DNA of 64,000 bases from an uncultured Oscillospiraceae bacterium (GTDB lineage Bacteria > Bacillota > Clostridia > Oscillospirales > Oscillospiraceae). Location of the stretch: assembly GCA_910585735.1 (NCBI GenBank), contig CAJUEU010000002.1, forward strand, positions 35,822-99,821, read 5' to 3'. The position numbers were made by a program, and so were the translations under genes. The notes beneath the pieces are model-generated. The model did not search any database, was not told where the DNA came from, and saw only the letters and a program-made list of their open reading frames with translations. Each line of letters begins with the position of its first letter. Within the stretch, counting starts at the first letter, position 1. Positions 44,632-55,743 of the stretch are shown here, one piece after another.

Positions 44632-45360
44632 ATGTCTGGACATTCAAAATGGCATAACATCCAAAAAACGAAGGGCGCCATGGATGCCAAACGGTCTGCC
44701 GCTTTTACCAAAATCGCAAAGGAAATGATCGTTGCGGTCAAGACCGGCGGCAGCGGTGATCCGGCAAATAACTCCCGTTTGGCCACCGTAATTGCCAAAG
44801 CCCGGGCCGCTAACATGCCCAATGATAACATCAAGCGTACCATTGACCGGGCGCTTGGTTCCGGCAATACCGACAGCTATGAAAGCGTTACCTATGAGGG
44901 CTATGGACCTTCTGGCGTTGCCATTATTGTAGATGCCCTTACCGATAACCGGCAGCGCACCGCCCCGGAAGTTCGTCATTTGCTGGATAAGTACGGCAAG
45001 GGCTTGGGTGCTACCGGCTGTGTTTCCTGGTCCTTCGACCAGAAAGGCGTTATTATTATCGAAAAAGAGGACCTGGATGAAGACACGATGATGATGGACG
45101 CCCTGGATGCAGGCGCTGAGGACATGACGGCCGATGGCGACGTATTCGAGATCACTACCACCCCCGACGCTTTCGGTGGCGTCTTGGAGGCCTTGGAAGG
45201 AAAAGGATACTCCTTTGTCAACGCCGCCGTTGAGATGGTTCCCCAGAATTACGTGAAGCTGGAGTCTGAAGAAGACATTAAAAATATGGAAAAGCTCATT
45301 GACCTGCTGGAAGACAACGACGACGTTCAAAATGTTTGGCATAACTGGGAACAGGAATAA
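44632..45360 (+). CDS. yebC: YebC/PmpR family protein (TACO1-like)
   Basis: 242 aa. Begins MSGHSKWHNIQKTKGAMDAK, the family signature, and continues ANMPNDNIKRTIDRALG and YEGYGPSGVAIIVDALTDN. Members are transcription or translation factors; some aid translation of proline runs. ATG 44632 with AGAAGGG upstream; the frame is open upstream but the promoter lies inside it. Convergent with rnpB over a shared terminator. Confidence 0.96.
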   Translation: MSGHSKWHNIQKTKGAMDAKRSAAFTKIAKEMIVAVKTGGSGDPANNSRLATVIAKARAANMPNDNIKRTIDRALGSGNTDSYESVTYEGYGPSGVAIIVDALTDNRQRTAPEVRHLLDKYGKGLGATGCVSWSFDQKGVIIIEKEDLDEDTMMMDALDAGAEDMTADGDVFEITTTPDAFGGVLEALEGKGYSFVNAAVEMVPQNYVKLESEEDIKNMEKLIDLLEDNDDVQNVWHNWEQE

Positions 45361-45374
45361 TTTTCAAAAGAGAA

Positions 45375-45403
45375 GGGACACCGCTTATTTGCGGTGTCCC
45401 TTC
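45375..45403. terminator. Shared terminator of yebC and rnpB
   Basis: A perfect 10-bp stem GGGACACCGC/GCGGTGTCCC with a 6-base loop; T-rich on both sides. Confidence 0.88.
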
Positions 45404-45409
45404 ATATAT

Positions 45410-45758
45410 GCAAGTAAGCCTGTAAGCCGGGTTCTGTCTTTTAAGACAGCCATCTATCTCGACGTACCGTTGCCGGTACGCTCCAGCCGCCTCCTGAGAA
45501 CAACCGGGCCGGTCATGTGTTCTCCCACGGCGTTGCTCCGGATAGAGTTTACAGCGATGGACGCTTCCACGCCATCGGGTGAGCTCTTACCTCACCTTTC
45601 CACCTTTGCCTGCCGAAAGGCAGGTAGTCTATTTCTGTTGCCCTTTTCCTAGGGTCGCCCCCGGCGGGTGTTACCCGTTATCCTTGCCCTATGGAGCCCG
45701 GACTTTCCTCACGCTCGGGCCTTTCGCCCCGTTCGCGCGGCTGTCCAGCTTGCTTGCG
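45410..45758 (-). ncRNA. rnpB: RNase P RNA, bacterial class A-like
   Basis: The minus strand reads through the RNase P landmarks: GAGGAAAGTCCGGGCTCC near the 5' end, a GGGTAACACCCGCC / CCTAGGAAAAGGGCAACAG region, ATAGATGGCTGTC and finally ACAGAACCCGGCTTACAG. The two ends (GCAAGCAAGC and GCTTACTTGC) pair to form P1 with one mismatch. Length about 350 bases. Class A rather than Bacillus type B fits Clostridia. Confidence 0.95.
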
Positions 45759-45764
45759 AGCTTT

Positions 45765-45793
45765 ATTTTATCGCAATTCCGGCGGAAAGTCAA
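45765..45793 (-). promoter_or_regulatory. Promoter of rnpB
   Basis: On the minus strand TTGACT (45793-45788), a 17-base spacer and TAAAAT (45770-45765), with the start of the RNA seven bases on. Confidence 0.88.
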
Positions 45794-45803
45794 ACCTTCA
45801 AAC

Positions 45804-45832
45804 TTGAAATCTTTTATAAAAACATGTATAAT
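45804..45832 (+). promoter_or_regulatory. Promoter of murD
   Basis: TTGAAA (45804-45809), a 17-base spacer and TATAAT (45827-45832). Divergent from the rnpB promoter 11 bases away. Confidence 0.8.
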
Positions 45833-45896
45833 TGATTTTACCCTTTGCCAGCATATTCTGTTGTGTCGATTTGATCTTATGTAAGGAGAACGAATT

Positions 45897-47291
45897 ATGA
45901 GGCAATCATTCCGGGAATACCTACATTCGATAGAAGGGAAGCGGGTTGCGGTCCTCGGGATCGGCGTTTCTAACTTGCCTTTGATCCACATGCTGCTTCA
46001 TGCCGGGATCAAAGTAACTGCCTGCGACAAACGAGACAGGAGCTCCTTTGACGCGGGGCAAATTGAAGAGCTGGAGTCTCTGGGGGCCACCATCTATTTG
46101 GGTAAAGACTATCTGGATCACCTTGTCGGACAGGATGTGATTTTTCGCACACCAGGTCTGCGGCCGGATCTGCCTCAAATCTGCGCGTCTGTAAAAGCCG
46201 GCGCACAGCTCACCTCGGAGATGGAGGTATTCTTTCACGTCTGTCCCTGTCCCATCATCGGTGTGACTGGGAGTGACGGGAAGACCACGACCACCACGAT
46301 CATAGCCAAGCTCCTTGAGTCGGAGGGCCATAGGGTCCATCTGGGTGGAAATATCGGAAATCCTCTCTTGCCCGAAATAGAGGCCATACATCCTGAGGAT
46401 CTCGTTGTTGTGGAGCTTAGCTCCTTCCAGCTGATGACCATGGACCTAAGCCCTCATATTGCCGTAATCACCAACCTGGCTCCAAATCATCTGGACGTTC
46501 ACCGCTCCATGGAGGAGTATATTGACGCCAAGAAAAATATTTTTCTCCATCAGCATCAGGATGACCGAATCATTCTGAATGCCGATAACGCCATTACAGC
46601 ATCCTTTGCAGGCAATGTGCCTGGGATCCTGACGCTATTCAGTCGGAAAAAGGAGCTTCAGGAAAACGCCGTTTTTTTTCGGGACAACACCATCTACCTG
46701 CGTGAAAACGGAAAGGATCAGCCGGTTCTTTCCAAAACAGACATTCTTCTCCCTGGCGATCACAACATAGAAAACTACATGGCCGCTATTGGAGCAGTCA
46801 AAAATTTCGTTTCCGTGGAGACCATCCGTTCCTTTGCCAAAACCTTTGGTGGGGTAGAGCACCGTATCGAATTGGTCCGTGAATTAAACGGCATTCAATA
46901 TTACAACGATTCCATTGCCTCCAGCCCTACGCGAACCATTGCCGGCCTCTCGTGCTTTTCTGAAAAAGTCATTTTGATTGCGGGCGGTTATGATAAACAC
47001 ATCCCATTTGATACGTTAGGGCCGGAAATTGTAAATCACGTAAAGCTTCTTATTCTTACAGGTGATACAGCTTCCAAAATCCACACCGCTGTCAAAATGG
47101 CCCCAAATTATCAAGAGCACTCACCGGATGTTTTGGAGTGTAATAATTTTCAAGAGGCAGTTGAGGCCGCCAGAAGGGAAGCCAAGCCTGGAGATGTGGT
47201 CCTTTTGTCTCCAGCCTGCGCCTCATTCGATCAGTTCAAGAATTTTGTTGAACGTGGAAATACCTTCAAAAAAATCGTAAATTCGTTTTAA
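45897..47291 (+). CDS. murD: UDP-N-acetylmuramoyl-L-alanine:D-glutamate ligase
   Basis: Adds D-Glu to the cell-wall precursor. 464 aa. The ATP loop is GVTGSDGKTTTTTII near residue 122, ELSSFQL and TNLAPNHLDVHRS are Mur-ligase blocks, and the C-terminal domain has VLLSPACASFDQFKNFVERG. Start ATG with AAGGAG upstream. Outside a dcw cluster here, followed by M42 peptidase genes. Confidence 0.96.
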   Translation: MRQSFREYLHSIEGKRVAVLGIGVSNLPLIHMLLHAGIKVTACDKRDRSSFDAGQIEELESLGATIYLGKDYLDHLVGQDVIFRTPGLRPDLPQICASVKAGAQLTSEMEVFFHVCPCPIIGVTGSDGKTTTTTIIAKLLESEGHRVHLGGNIGNPLLPEIEAIHPEDLVVVELSSFQLMTMDLSPHIAVITNLAPNHLDVHRSMEEYIDAKKNIFLHQHQDDRIILNADNAITASFAGNVPGILTLFSRKKELQENAVFFRDNTIYLRENGKDQPVLSKTDILLPGDHNIENYMAAIGAVKNFVSVETIRSFAKTFGGVEHRIELVRELNGIQYYNDSIASSPTRTIAGLSCFSEKVILIAGGYDKHIPFDTLGPEIVNHVKLLILTGDTASKIHTAVKMAPNYQEHSPDVLECNNFQEAVEAARREAKPGDVVLLSPACASFDQFKNFVERGNTFKKIVNSF

Positions 47292-47305
47292 CACAAAGAG
47301 AGGAC

Positions 47306-48358
47306 GTGGAGAATTTGGACATCCAAAATGCCCTGAAAGAACTGTGCGCGCAATATGCCCCTTCCGGCTTTGAACAGCCCGCCGCCAAAACTGCCGCCAA
47401 GTTTCTGGCTCCTTTGGTGGACGAAGTCACCATTGATACGCTGGGGAATGTGATCGGTCTGCGCCGTTGCGGCAAGGCAGGAGCGAGAACATTGCTTTTA
47501 GATGCGCACATAGATGAGGTCGGATTGATCGTCACTGGGATAGAAGACGGTTTTCTTCGGTTTCGTAGTCTTGGAGGAATAGACCCACGGATCCTTGTAG
47601 ATCGCGAGCTTATGATCCTCACCGATCCCCCCATATTTGGCGTTGTCTCCTGCCTTCCGCCCCATGTACAAAAAAGCGGAGATTCCGACCACGCCCAGCC
47701 TATGGATCAGCTGTCTATTGACATTGGTATGAGCCAGGAGTCAGCCGAAAAGACAGTCCCTATTGGAACACCCATCGTATTTCGCCAGGAATGCTATCCC
47801 TTGGGTGAAAATGAGTTTTGCGGAAAATCTCTGGACGACCGCTCCTGCTTTGTAACCCTTTTGCGAGCCGCTGAGCTCCTAAAGGACAGGGAACTGGACG
47901 TCGATCTCTGTATCTTAGGATCGGTATGCGAGGAAGTAGGCGGCCGGGGCGCCCAAACGGCGGCCTTTTCCACTTCGCCTGATTGGTGTGTTGCCGTTGA
48001 TGTGACCTTTGGCCAAACTCCCGGCCTTTCCTCTGAAGAGTGTTCCTGCAAAGTTCATAAAGGACCCGTTGTAGGTATTGGGCCTGTGATTCCTCATTGG
48101 ATGTCCGATCGCCTAAAGGAGAAGGCCGCCGAATCTGAGATCCCTTACCAAACTGAGATCATGGCAGGGGGAACGGGAACAAACGGAGATGACTTCCAAA
48201 CGGCCAGAGAAGGAATCTCAACCGCGGTATTGTCCCTGCCGCTCAAGTATATGCACACCCCCATTGAAGTCATCGGACTGGATGATGTGGAGCAAACAGC
48301 CCGTCTATTGGCTGCCTTCACTGAAAATCTTGGAAAGGAGGCAAAATTTCCATGTTGA
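47306..48358 (+). CDS. M42 family metallo-aminopeptidase (copy 1)
   Basis: 350 aa. M42/TET peptidase blocks: DAHIDEVGLIV (first metal His and Asp), SLDDRSCFVTLL (bridging Asp), SVCEEVGGRGAQ (catalytic Glu pair) and the last metal His in YMHTPIEV. Cytosolic, cobalt- or zinc-dependent, and probably a dodecamer. This copy has GTNGDDFQTAREG before the last block. GTG 47306, 14 bases after murD. First of three tandem copies. Confidence 0.9.
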   Translation: MENLDIQNALKELCAQYAPSGFEQPAAKTAAKFLAPLVDEVTIDTLGNVIGLRRCGKAGARTLLLDAHIDEVGLIVTGIEDGFLRFRSLGGIDPRILVDRELMILTDPPIFGVVSCLPPHVQKSGDSDHAQPMDQLSIDIGMSQESAEKTVPIGTPIVFRQECYPLGENEFCGKSLDDRSCFVTLLRAAELLKDRELDVDLCILGSVCEEVGGRGAQTAAFSTSPDWCVAVDVTFGQTPGLSSEECSCKVHKGPVVGIGPVIPHWMSDRLKEKAAESEIPYQTEIMAGGTGTNGDDFQTAREGISTAVLSLPLKYMHTPIEVIGLDDVEQTARLLAAFTENLGKEAKFPC

Positions 48359-49383
48359 TGGATACCATAAAAGAGCTTTGCGTGCTAAACGGCGCTCCCG
48401 GTGATGAGGATGAGGTTCGTTCTTACATTAAGGAAAAAGTAGCCCCCTATGCCACCGAAATACGGGTAGACGCGCTGGGAAACTTGATCGTTTTCAAGAA
48501 GGGGAAAAAATCAACCGGCAGTACGCTTTTGCTGGCCGCGCATATGGACGAGGTAGGCTTGATCATCCGAAGCATTACCGAAGAGGGATACTTGAAGTTT
48601 TCCTGTGTCGGAGGGATCGACCGACGTGTTCTGTTGAGTAAAGCCGTTGTCATTGGAAAAAATCAGGTGCCCGGCATAATCGGGATGAAGCCCATCCACC
48701 TCACCACCAGCGAAGAGCGTAAATCCATTCCAAAGGGAAAGGATCTGACCATTGATATTGGAGCGCAGAGCAGGGAAGAGGCTGAAAAATTAGTTTCCGT
48801 GGGAGATTATGCGGTATTTACCAGCGACATTGTAGAGTTTGGAAATGGTTTTATCAAAGCCAAAGCCATAGATGACCGTGCGGGCTGCGCGGTGATGATG
48901 GAGCTTTTGAAGGAAGAGCTTCCCATGGACTGCACCTTTGCATTTACGGTACAGGAGGAAATCGGCTGTAAGGGCGCTATGGGAGCCGCTTTCTCTGTAA
49001 ATCCAAAAATCGCATTGATCGTTGAGACGACCACCGCGGCCGATCTCGCCGGAGTCAAAGGTGGAAAAAAAGTCTGCTGCCTGGGGGATGGTCCTGTGAT
49101 CCCTTTCATGGACAATGGCTCTATTGCGGACCGGGAGCTATATGAGCTGGTTCGCGCATTGGCTGAAAAACATCACATTCCCTGGCAAACCAAGCACATG
49201 ATCGCCGGCGGAAACGACGCAAGAGCTTTCCAGCACAGCAGGGAGGGTGTCCGTACCATCGTGATGAGCGCCGCGGTTCGGTATCTTCATGCACCCTCCA
49301 CTGTGGCTTATAAACAAGATTTTGACAACATTCTAAAGCTGGCCCGGCTCTTTATCAACGCCGTTGCCGAGAAGGAGATATAA
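48352..49383 (+). CDS. M42 family metallo-aminopeptidase (copy 2)
   Basis: 343 aa with AAHMDEVGLIIRSI, AIDDRAGCAVMMELL, TVQEEIGCKGAMGAAF and RYLHAPSTVAY, a full metal and catalytic set. It overlaps the end of copy 1 by seven bases and is two bases short of copy 3, so all three are translated together. It is the most canonical (FrvX/YsdC-like) of the three. Confidence 0.92.
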   Translation: MLMDTIKELCVLNGAPGDEDEVRSYIKEKVAPYATEIRVDALGNLIVFKKGKKSTGSTLLLAAHMDEVGLIIRSITEEGYLKFSCVGGIDRRVLLSKAVVIGKNQVPGIIGMKPIHLTTSEERKSIPKGKDLTIDIGAQSREEAEKLVSVGDYAVFTSDIVEFGNGFIKAKAIDDRAGCAVMMELLKEELPMDCTFAFTVQEEIGCKGAMGAAFSVNPKIALIVETTTAADLAGVKGGKKVCCLGDGPVIPFMDNGSIADRELYELVRALAEKHHIPWQTKHMIAGGNDARAFQHSREGVRTIVMSAAVRYLHAPSTVAYKQDFDNILKLARLFINAVAEKEI

Positions 49384-49385
49384 CA

Positions 49386-50375
49386 ATGGATATTTTAAAA
49401 ACCCTTCAAACCATTAACGCCTGCCATGGCCCCTCGGGGGACGAAAATCAGGTCGCTGACGCTATCTCTGAAATCGCTCGGCCTTATGCGGACGAGATCA
49501 CCCGGGACGTCATGGGAAATCTCATTGTTCACAAAAAAGGAAACGGCCCCAGGATCATGTTTGCCGCCCACATGGATTCCATTGGCTTCGTAGTCACCCA
49601 CATCGAAGAAAAAGGCTTTCTTCGGGTAGGCCGGCTGGGGGGACTTGGAGTATATAGCTGTCTCCATATCCCTGTTCGTTTCAAAAACGGTACGAAAGGT
49701 GTGGTTTCCAGTTCCGCGGAGGACGACAAAAAGATGACAGTCAACGACCTTTACATTGACATCGGAACCTCCAGCAAAGAGGAATCTGAAAAATTAATCC
49801 AGCTCGGGGATACCGCTGTATTTGACCTTCCCGCATTCCAAATGGGGCGTAGGATCTCCTCTCCCTATCTGGATAATCGGATCTCCTGTGTAACTCTTTT
49901 GATGGCAATGGAGCAGCTCCGCGAGGCAAAAAATGACCTCTATTTTGTTTTTACGACCCAGGAAGAGTTGGGCTTGCGTGGAGCTCGTCCCGCCGCTTTT
50001 GGCATTGACCCCCAATATGGCGTTGCCGTCGATGTGACCGGTACTGACGATGAGCCCGAATCCGAGCATGAGGCCAGCAGCGTCCTGGGCGGAGGCGCCG
50101 CTGTCAAGATCATGGATTCTTCGGTAATTTGTCATCCCCAAGTGGTCAAGCAGTTGGAAGAGCTCGCCGAAGCGCATCATATCAAAACCCAGCGAGATAT
50201 CCTCCGCTATGGAGGGACCGACGCCGGAGCCATTCATGTCTCCAGAAGCGGCGTTTATACCGGCGGCATATCTGTACCCTGCCGCTATATTCATTCACCT
50301 GTCGAAACCGCTGATTGCGCGGATATTGAAGCGTGCAGCCAGCTGATCGCCGCATTCGCGCAGGCAACTTTATAA
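49386..50375 (+). CDS. M42 family metallo-aminopeptidase (copy 3)
   Basis: 329 aa with AAHMDSIGFVVTHI, YLDNRISCVTLL, TTQEELGLRGARPAAF and RYIHSPVETAD. In place of the usual AxDDR its bridging-metal block reads LDNR, with Asp kept. It is the most divergent copy. Starts two bases after copy 2. Confidence 0.9.
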   Translation: MDILKTLQTINACHGPSGDENQVADAISEIARPYADEITRDVMGNLIVHKKGNGPRIMFAAHMDSIGFVVTHIEEKGFLRVGRLGGLGVYSCLHIPVRFKNGTKGVVSSSAEDDKKMTVNDLYIDIGTSSKEESEKLIQLGDTAVFDLPAFQMGRRISSPYLDNRISCVTLLMAMEQLREAKNDLYFVFTTQEELGLRGARPAAFGIDPQYGVAVDVTGTDDEPESEHEASSVLGGGAAVKIMDSSVICHPQVVKQLEELAEAHHIKTQRDILRYGGTDAGAIHVSRSGVYTGGISVPCRYIHSPVETADCADIEACSQLIAAFAQATL

Positions 50376-50414
50376 CGGGCTGTAAGCTCAATATAATCAG
50401 GAGTATAAAGTAAT

Positions 50415-51662
50415 ATGGCCTTACATTTTTCCGATAAGACGAGAGCCTTAGCCCATCAGGCAGACCAGGATCTTTCCACCCAGTTTGCCCACGTAGACGC
50501 TATTTCTGCCCGGAATACAGAGAAGGTTTTGGAAGCTTTCCAAACTCACCGGGTAGGGGAAAGCGACTTTGCGGGTACCACAGGTTATGGATATGATGAC
50601 ACAGGACGGGACAAATTGGAACAGATCTACGCTCAAATCTTTCAAACAGAAGACGCGCTGGTCAGACTTCAGTTTGTAAACGGAACACATGCCATCACCT
50701 GTGCGCTCTACGGGGCTCTGCGTCCCGGGGAAAAGCTCCTCTATGTGACAGGTGCGCCTTATGACACCATTCAAAGCGTCATTGGAATAGCAGGAAATGC
50801 CTTTGGTTCTTTAAAAAGTTACGGTATCGGCTACGGCCAAGTAGACCTTACTCAGACAGGAGCACCAAATCTCCCCGCCATTCAAAAAGCTGTTCTGGAG
50901 CCTTCCGTAAAGGCTACCGTGATCCAGCGTTCACGTGGCTATGATACCCGGCCATCTCTTTCCGTGGATCAAATTGGTCAAATATGTGATGCGATCCACG
51001 CCGTTCGCTCCGATGTTGCTATTCTTGTGGATAACTGTTATGGAGAATTTGTAGAAGAAAAGGAGCCCACTCAGGTGGGAGCCGACCTTGTGATGGGATC
51101 ACTTATTAAAAATCCCGGAGGGGGATTGGCCCCTATGGGGGGCTATCTTGCCGGCCGGCGCGATCTTATCCATCAAGCCTCCATGCGTCTTACCGTCCCC
51201 GGAATCGGAAAAGAATGTGGCGCCACCTTAGGCAATAACCGCAGTCTTTATCAAGGGCTTTTCCTTGCCCCCCATATCACTGCCCAGGCAGTCAAAACCG
51301 CGCTTTTTGCCGCACGTATGATGGAGCTTTTGGGATACCAAACCGATCCCTCATCCAAACATATGCGCCATGACATTATTCAGATGATCCAGTTTGGCGC
51401 ACCTGAGCCTTTGAAGCGCTTTTGTAAAGGGATCCAGTTTGGCGCGCCTGTGGATTCCTATGTGACCCCGGAGCCTTGGGATATGCCAGGTTATGATAGC
51501 CAAGTCATCATGGCCGCTGGCGCATTTATCCAGGGGTCCTCCATCGAGCTTTCCGCCGACGGTCCCATGCGGGAGCCATACACCGCATATCTTCAAGGCG
51601 GCCTTACTTATGAATCAGGGCGCCTTGGGATCATGCTGGCCGTAGAATCTCTTCTGTCGTAG
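50415..51662 (+). CDS. Methionine gamma-lyase family PLP protein (COG4100)
   Basis: 415 aa. YGYDDTGRDKLEQIYAQIF near residue 58 and FVNGTHAITCALYGAL near 97 are COG4100 blocks; the PLP lysine is in GSLIKNPGGGLAPMGGYLAG near 235. Labelled aluminium-resistance or methionine gamma-lyase family in many Firmicutes (YnbB), with no settled reaction. ATG 50415 with AGGAG upstream. Confidence 0.88.
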   Translation: MALHFSDKTRALAHQADQDLSTQFAHVDAISARNTEKVLEAFQTHRVGESDFAGTTGYGYDDTGRDKLEQIYAQIFQTEDALVRLQFVNGTHAITCALYGALRPGEKLLYVTGAPYDTIQSVIGIAGNAFGSLKSYGIGYGQVDLTQTGAPNLPAIQKAVLEPSVKATVIQRSRGYDTRPSLSVDQIGQICDAIHAVRSDVAILVDNCYGEFVEEKEPTQVGADLVMGSLIKNPGGGLAPMGGYLAGRRDLIHQASMRLTVPGIGKECGATLGNNRSLYQGLFLAPHITAQAVKTALFAARMMELLGYQTDPSSKHMRHDIIQMIQFGAPEPLKRFCKGIQFGAPVDSYVTPEPWDMPGYDSQVIMAAGAFIQGSSIELSADGPMREPYTAYLQGGLTYESGRLGIMLAVESLLS

Positions 51663-51704
51663 GACAATCCGATTTATGCATAATCTTGCCTTGGGGGTGA
51701 GATT

Positions 51705-52379
51705 ATGACAAAGTCTATGCGCCGGATATGGTTTCGCAGGCCGCGAAGAAGAGGAAAGATGGGAGAACACTCTCAGTTGCTGACCGCAACTCTTTTGGGC
51801 CTGGCTGCTGCTTTTTTTCTAATTTGGTGGCTCAATGCCACGTTGCATCCACAACTGGCCGCTTTGGCCCACGCTCAGCTCCAGAATCACATGACCCTTA
51901 TTTCCACTCAGGCAGTTATGGATACGATCGAGCAGCAAGCCCTGACCTATTCCGATATGGTGATCTTACAGCTCAAACCAGATGGAGAGGTCCAGACTAT
52001 GTCTGTCGATACTGTAAGGCTTAATAGCTTTCGTTCTCTGGTGTTGGAGGGAGTAACTGCTCAAATTGGCTCCCTGTATTGTCAAAATCTTAGAATTCCC
52101 CTGGGTGTGTTGACGGGTATTGATTTTCTCTCTGCACGTGGCCCCCAATTGCCTATAAAGGTCACTATTGTGGCTGCGGCCACAGGACAATTCCGTAATG
52201 AGTTCCTGGAGGCCGGGATCAATCAGACCCTTCATAGAATCATGCTTGATATTACGATCACAGCCCATCTGCTTCTGCCCAGCGGGAGTTCAGAAGCTGT
52301 GATCACCACCCCAGTCTGTGTAACGGAAGCAATTATTGTCGGGCAGGTGCCCCAAACTTATTTAAATGTGAATCCATAG
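51705..52379 (+). CDS. yunB: Sporulation protein YunB
   Basis: 224 aa with one N-terminal transmembrane segment (TLLGLAAAFFLIWWLNATLHP), then AHAQLQNHMTLISTQAVMDTI and a soluble part with IRIPLGVLTGIDFLSARGPQLPI-type sequence; this order is YunB. SigE-controlled in Bacillus. Start ATG 51705 with GGGGGTGAG upstream. vanZ-like follows in 19 bases. Confidence 0.85.
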   Translation: MTKSMRRIWFRRPRRRGKMGEHSQLLTATLLGLAAAFFLIWWLNATLHPQLAALAHAQLQNHMTLISTQAVMDTIEQQALTYSDMVILQLKPDGEVQTMSVDTVRLNSFRSLVLEGVTAQIGSLYCQNLRIPLGVLTGIDFLSARGPQLPIKVTIVAAATGQFRNEFLEAGINQTLHRIMLDITITAHLLLPSGSSEAVITTPVCVTEAIIVGQVPQTYLNVNP

Positions 52380-52398
52380 CAAAAGGAGGGAAAAGCCT

Positions 52399-54998
<2,600 letters not shown>

Positions 54999-55027
54999 TA
55001 TTTTTTCAAAAAACTGCGTCTTAAAAG

Positions 55028-55056
55028 TTGACAAGCGAAAAAAGATGGGGTAGACT
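55028..55056 (+). promoter_or_regulatory. Promoter of rex
   Basis: Consensus TTGACA (55028-55033), a 17-base spacer and TAGACT (55051-55056). A TTGTTA and TTGAATAA just downstream only loosely resemble a Rex half-site. Confidence 0.8.
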
Positions 55057-55110
55057 TGTTATGTTATTTGAATAAGTTCATTTTACTCTTTTAAAGCAGG
55101 TGAAATATTT

Positions 55111-55743
55111 ATGAAAAAAGAAAAAGTCTCTAGTGCGGTGATCCGTCGTCTTCCTCGCTATTATCGCCAGTTAACAGAGCTTTCGCTCTCTGGTGTCATT
55201 CGCATTTCCTCAAAATCTTTGGGGGAATCCATGAACCTAACAGCATCCCAGATTCGTCAGGATCTGTCCTGCTTTGGCGAGTTTGGCCAGCAGGGATACG
55301 GATATAATGTAGATTCTCTTCGTCATGAGATTGCCGAAATTCTTGGTATGCACAAAGGACATACCGCAATTATCCTCGGTGTTGGAAATCTGGGCCGGGC
55401 CTTAATGGAGAATTTCCATTTTAAGCATAACGGTGTTCGGCTCACCGCGGCCTTCGACATTTCTCCCGAAATTATTGGCTGCAAGATTTCAGGAGTCAAG
55501 GTCTATCCATTGGACAAGCTGGACAGTTATTTAGAGGACCATCCAGCCAGTATCGGAATTCTGACCGTTCCGAAATCCACTGCCGCCGAATTATCCGAGC
55601 GTCTTATTAGCCGTGGAGTAAAAGGTATCTGGAACTTTACCAACACTGAATTGAATATAAATCATCCTGGCGTTATTGTGGAAAATGTCCATTTTTCCGA
55701 TAGTTTGCTCACATTGAGTTATCTGATTTCGGAGGCATTATGA
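55111..55743 (+). CDS. rex: Redox-sensing transcriptional repressor Rex
   Basis: Represses fermentation and NADH-oxidation genes by sensing NADH/NAD+. 210 aa: an N-terminal winged helix (SASQIRQDLSCFGEFGQQGYGY-like) and a Rossmann domain with GVGNLGRALMENF near residue 90. The last four bases (ATGA) are the start of the SLH gene, so the two are coupled. Confidence 0.97.
   Translation: MKKEKVSSAVIRRLPRYYRQLTELSLSGVIRISSKSLGESMNLTASQIRQDLSCFGEFGQQGYGYNVDSLRHEIAEILGMHKGHTAIILGVGNLGRALMENFHFKHNGVRLTAAFDISPEIIGCKISGVKVYPLDKLDSYLEDHPASIGILTVPKSTAAELSERLISRGVKGIWNFTNTELNINHPGVIVENVHFSDSLLTLSYLISEAL

Noticed and set aside
55057..55110. Rex operator before rex
   Set aside because: Only loose half-site resemblance; not a symmetric TTGTTAA-N4-TTAACAA.
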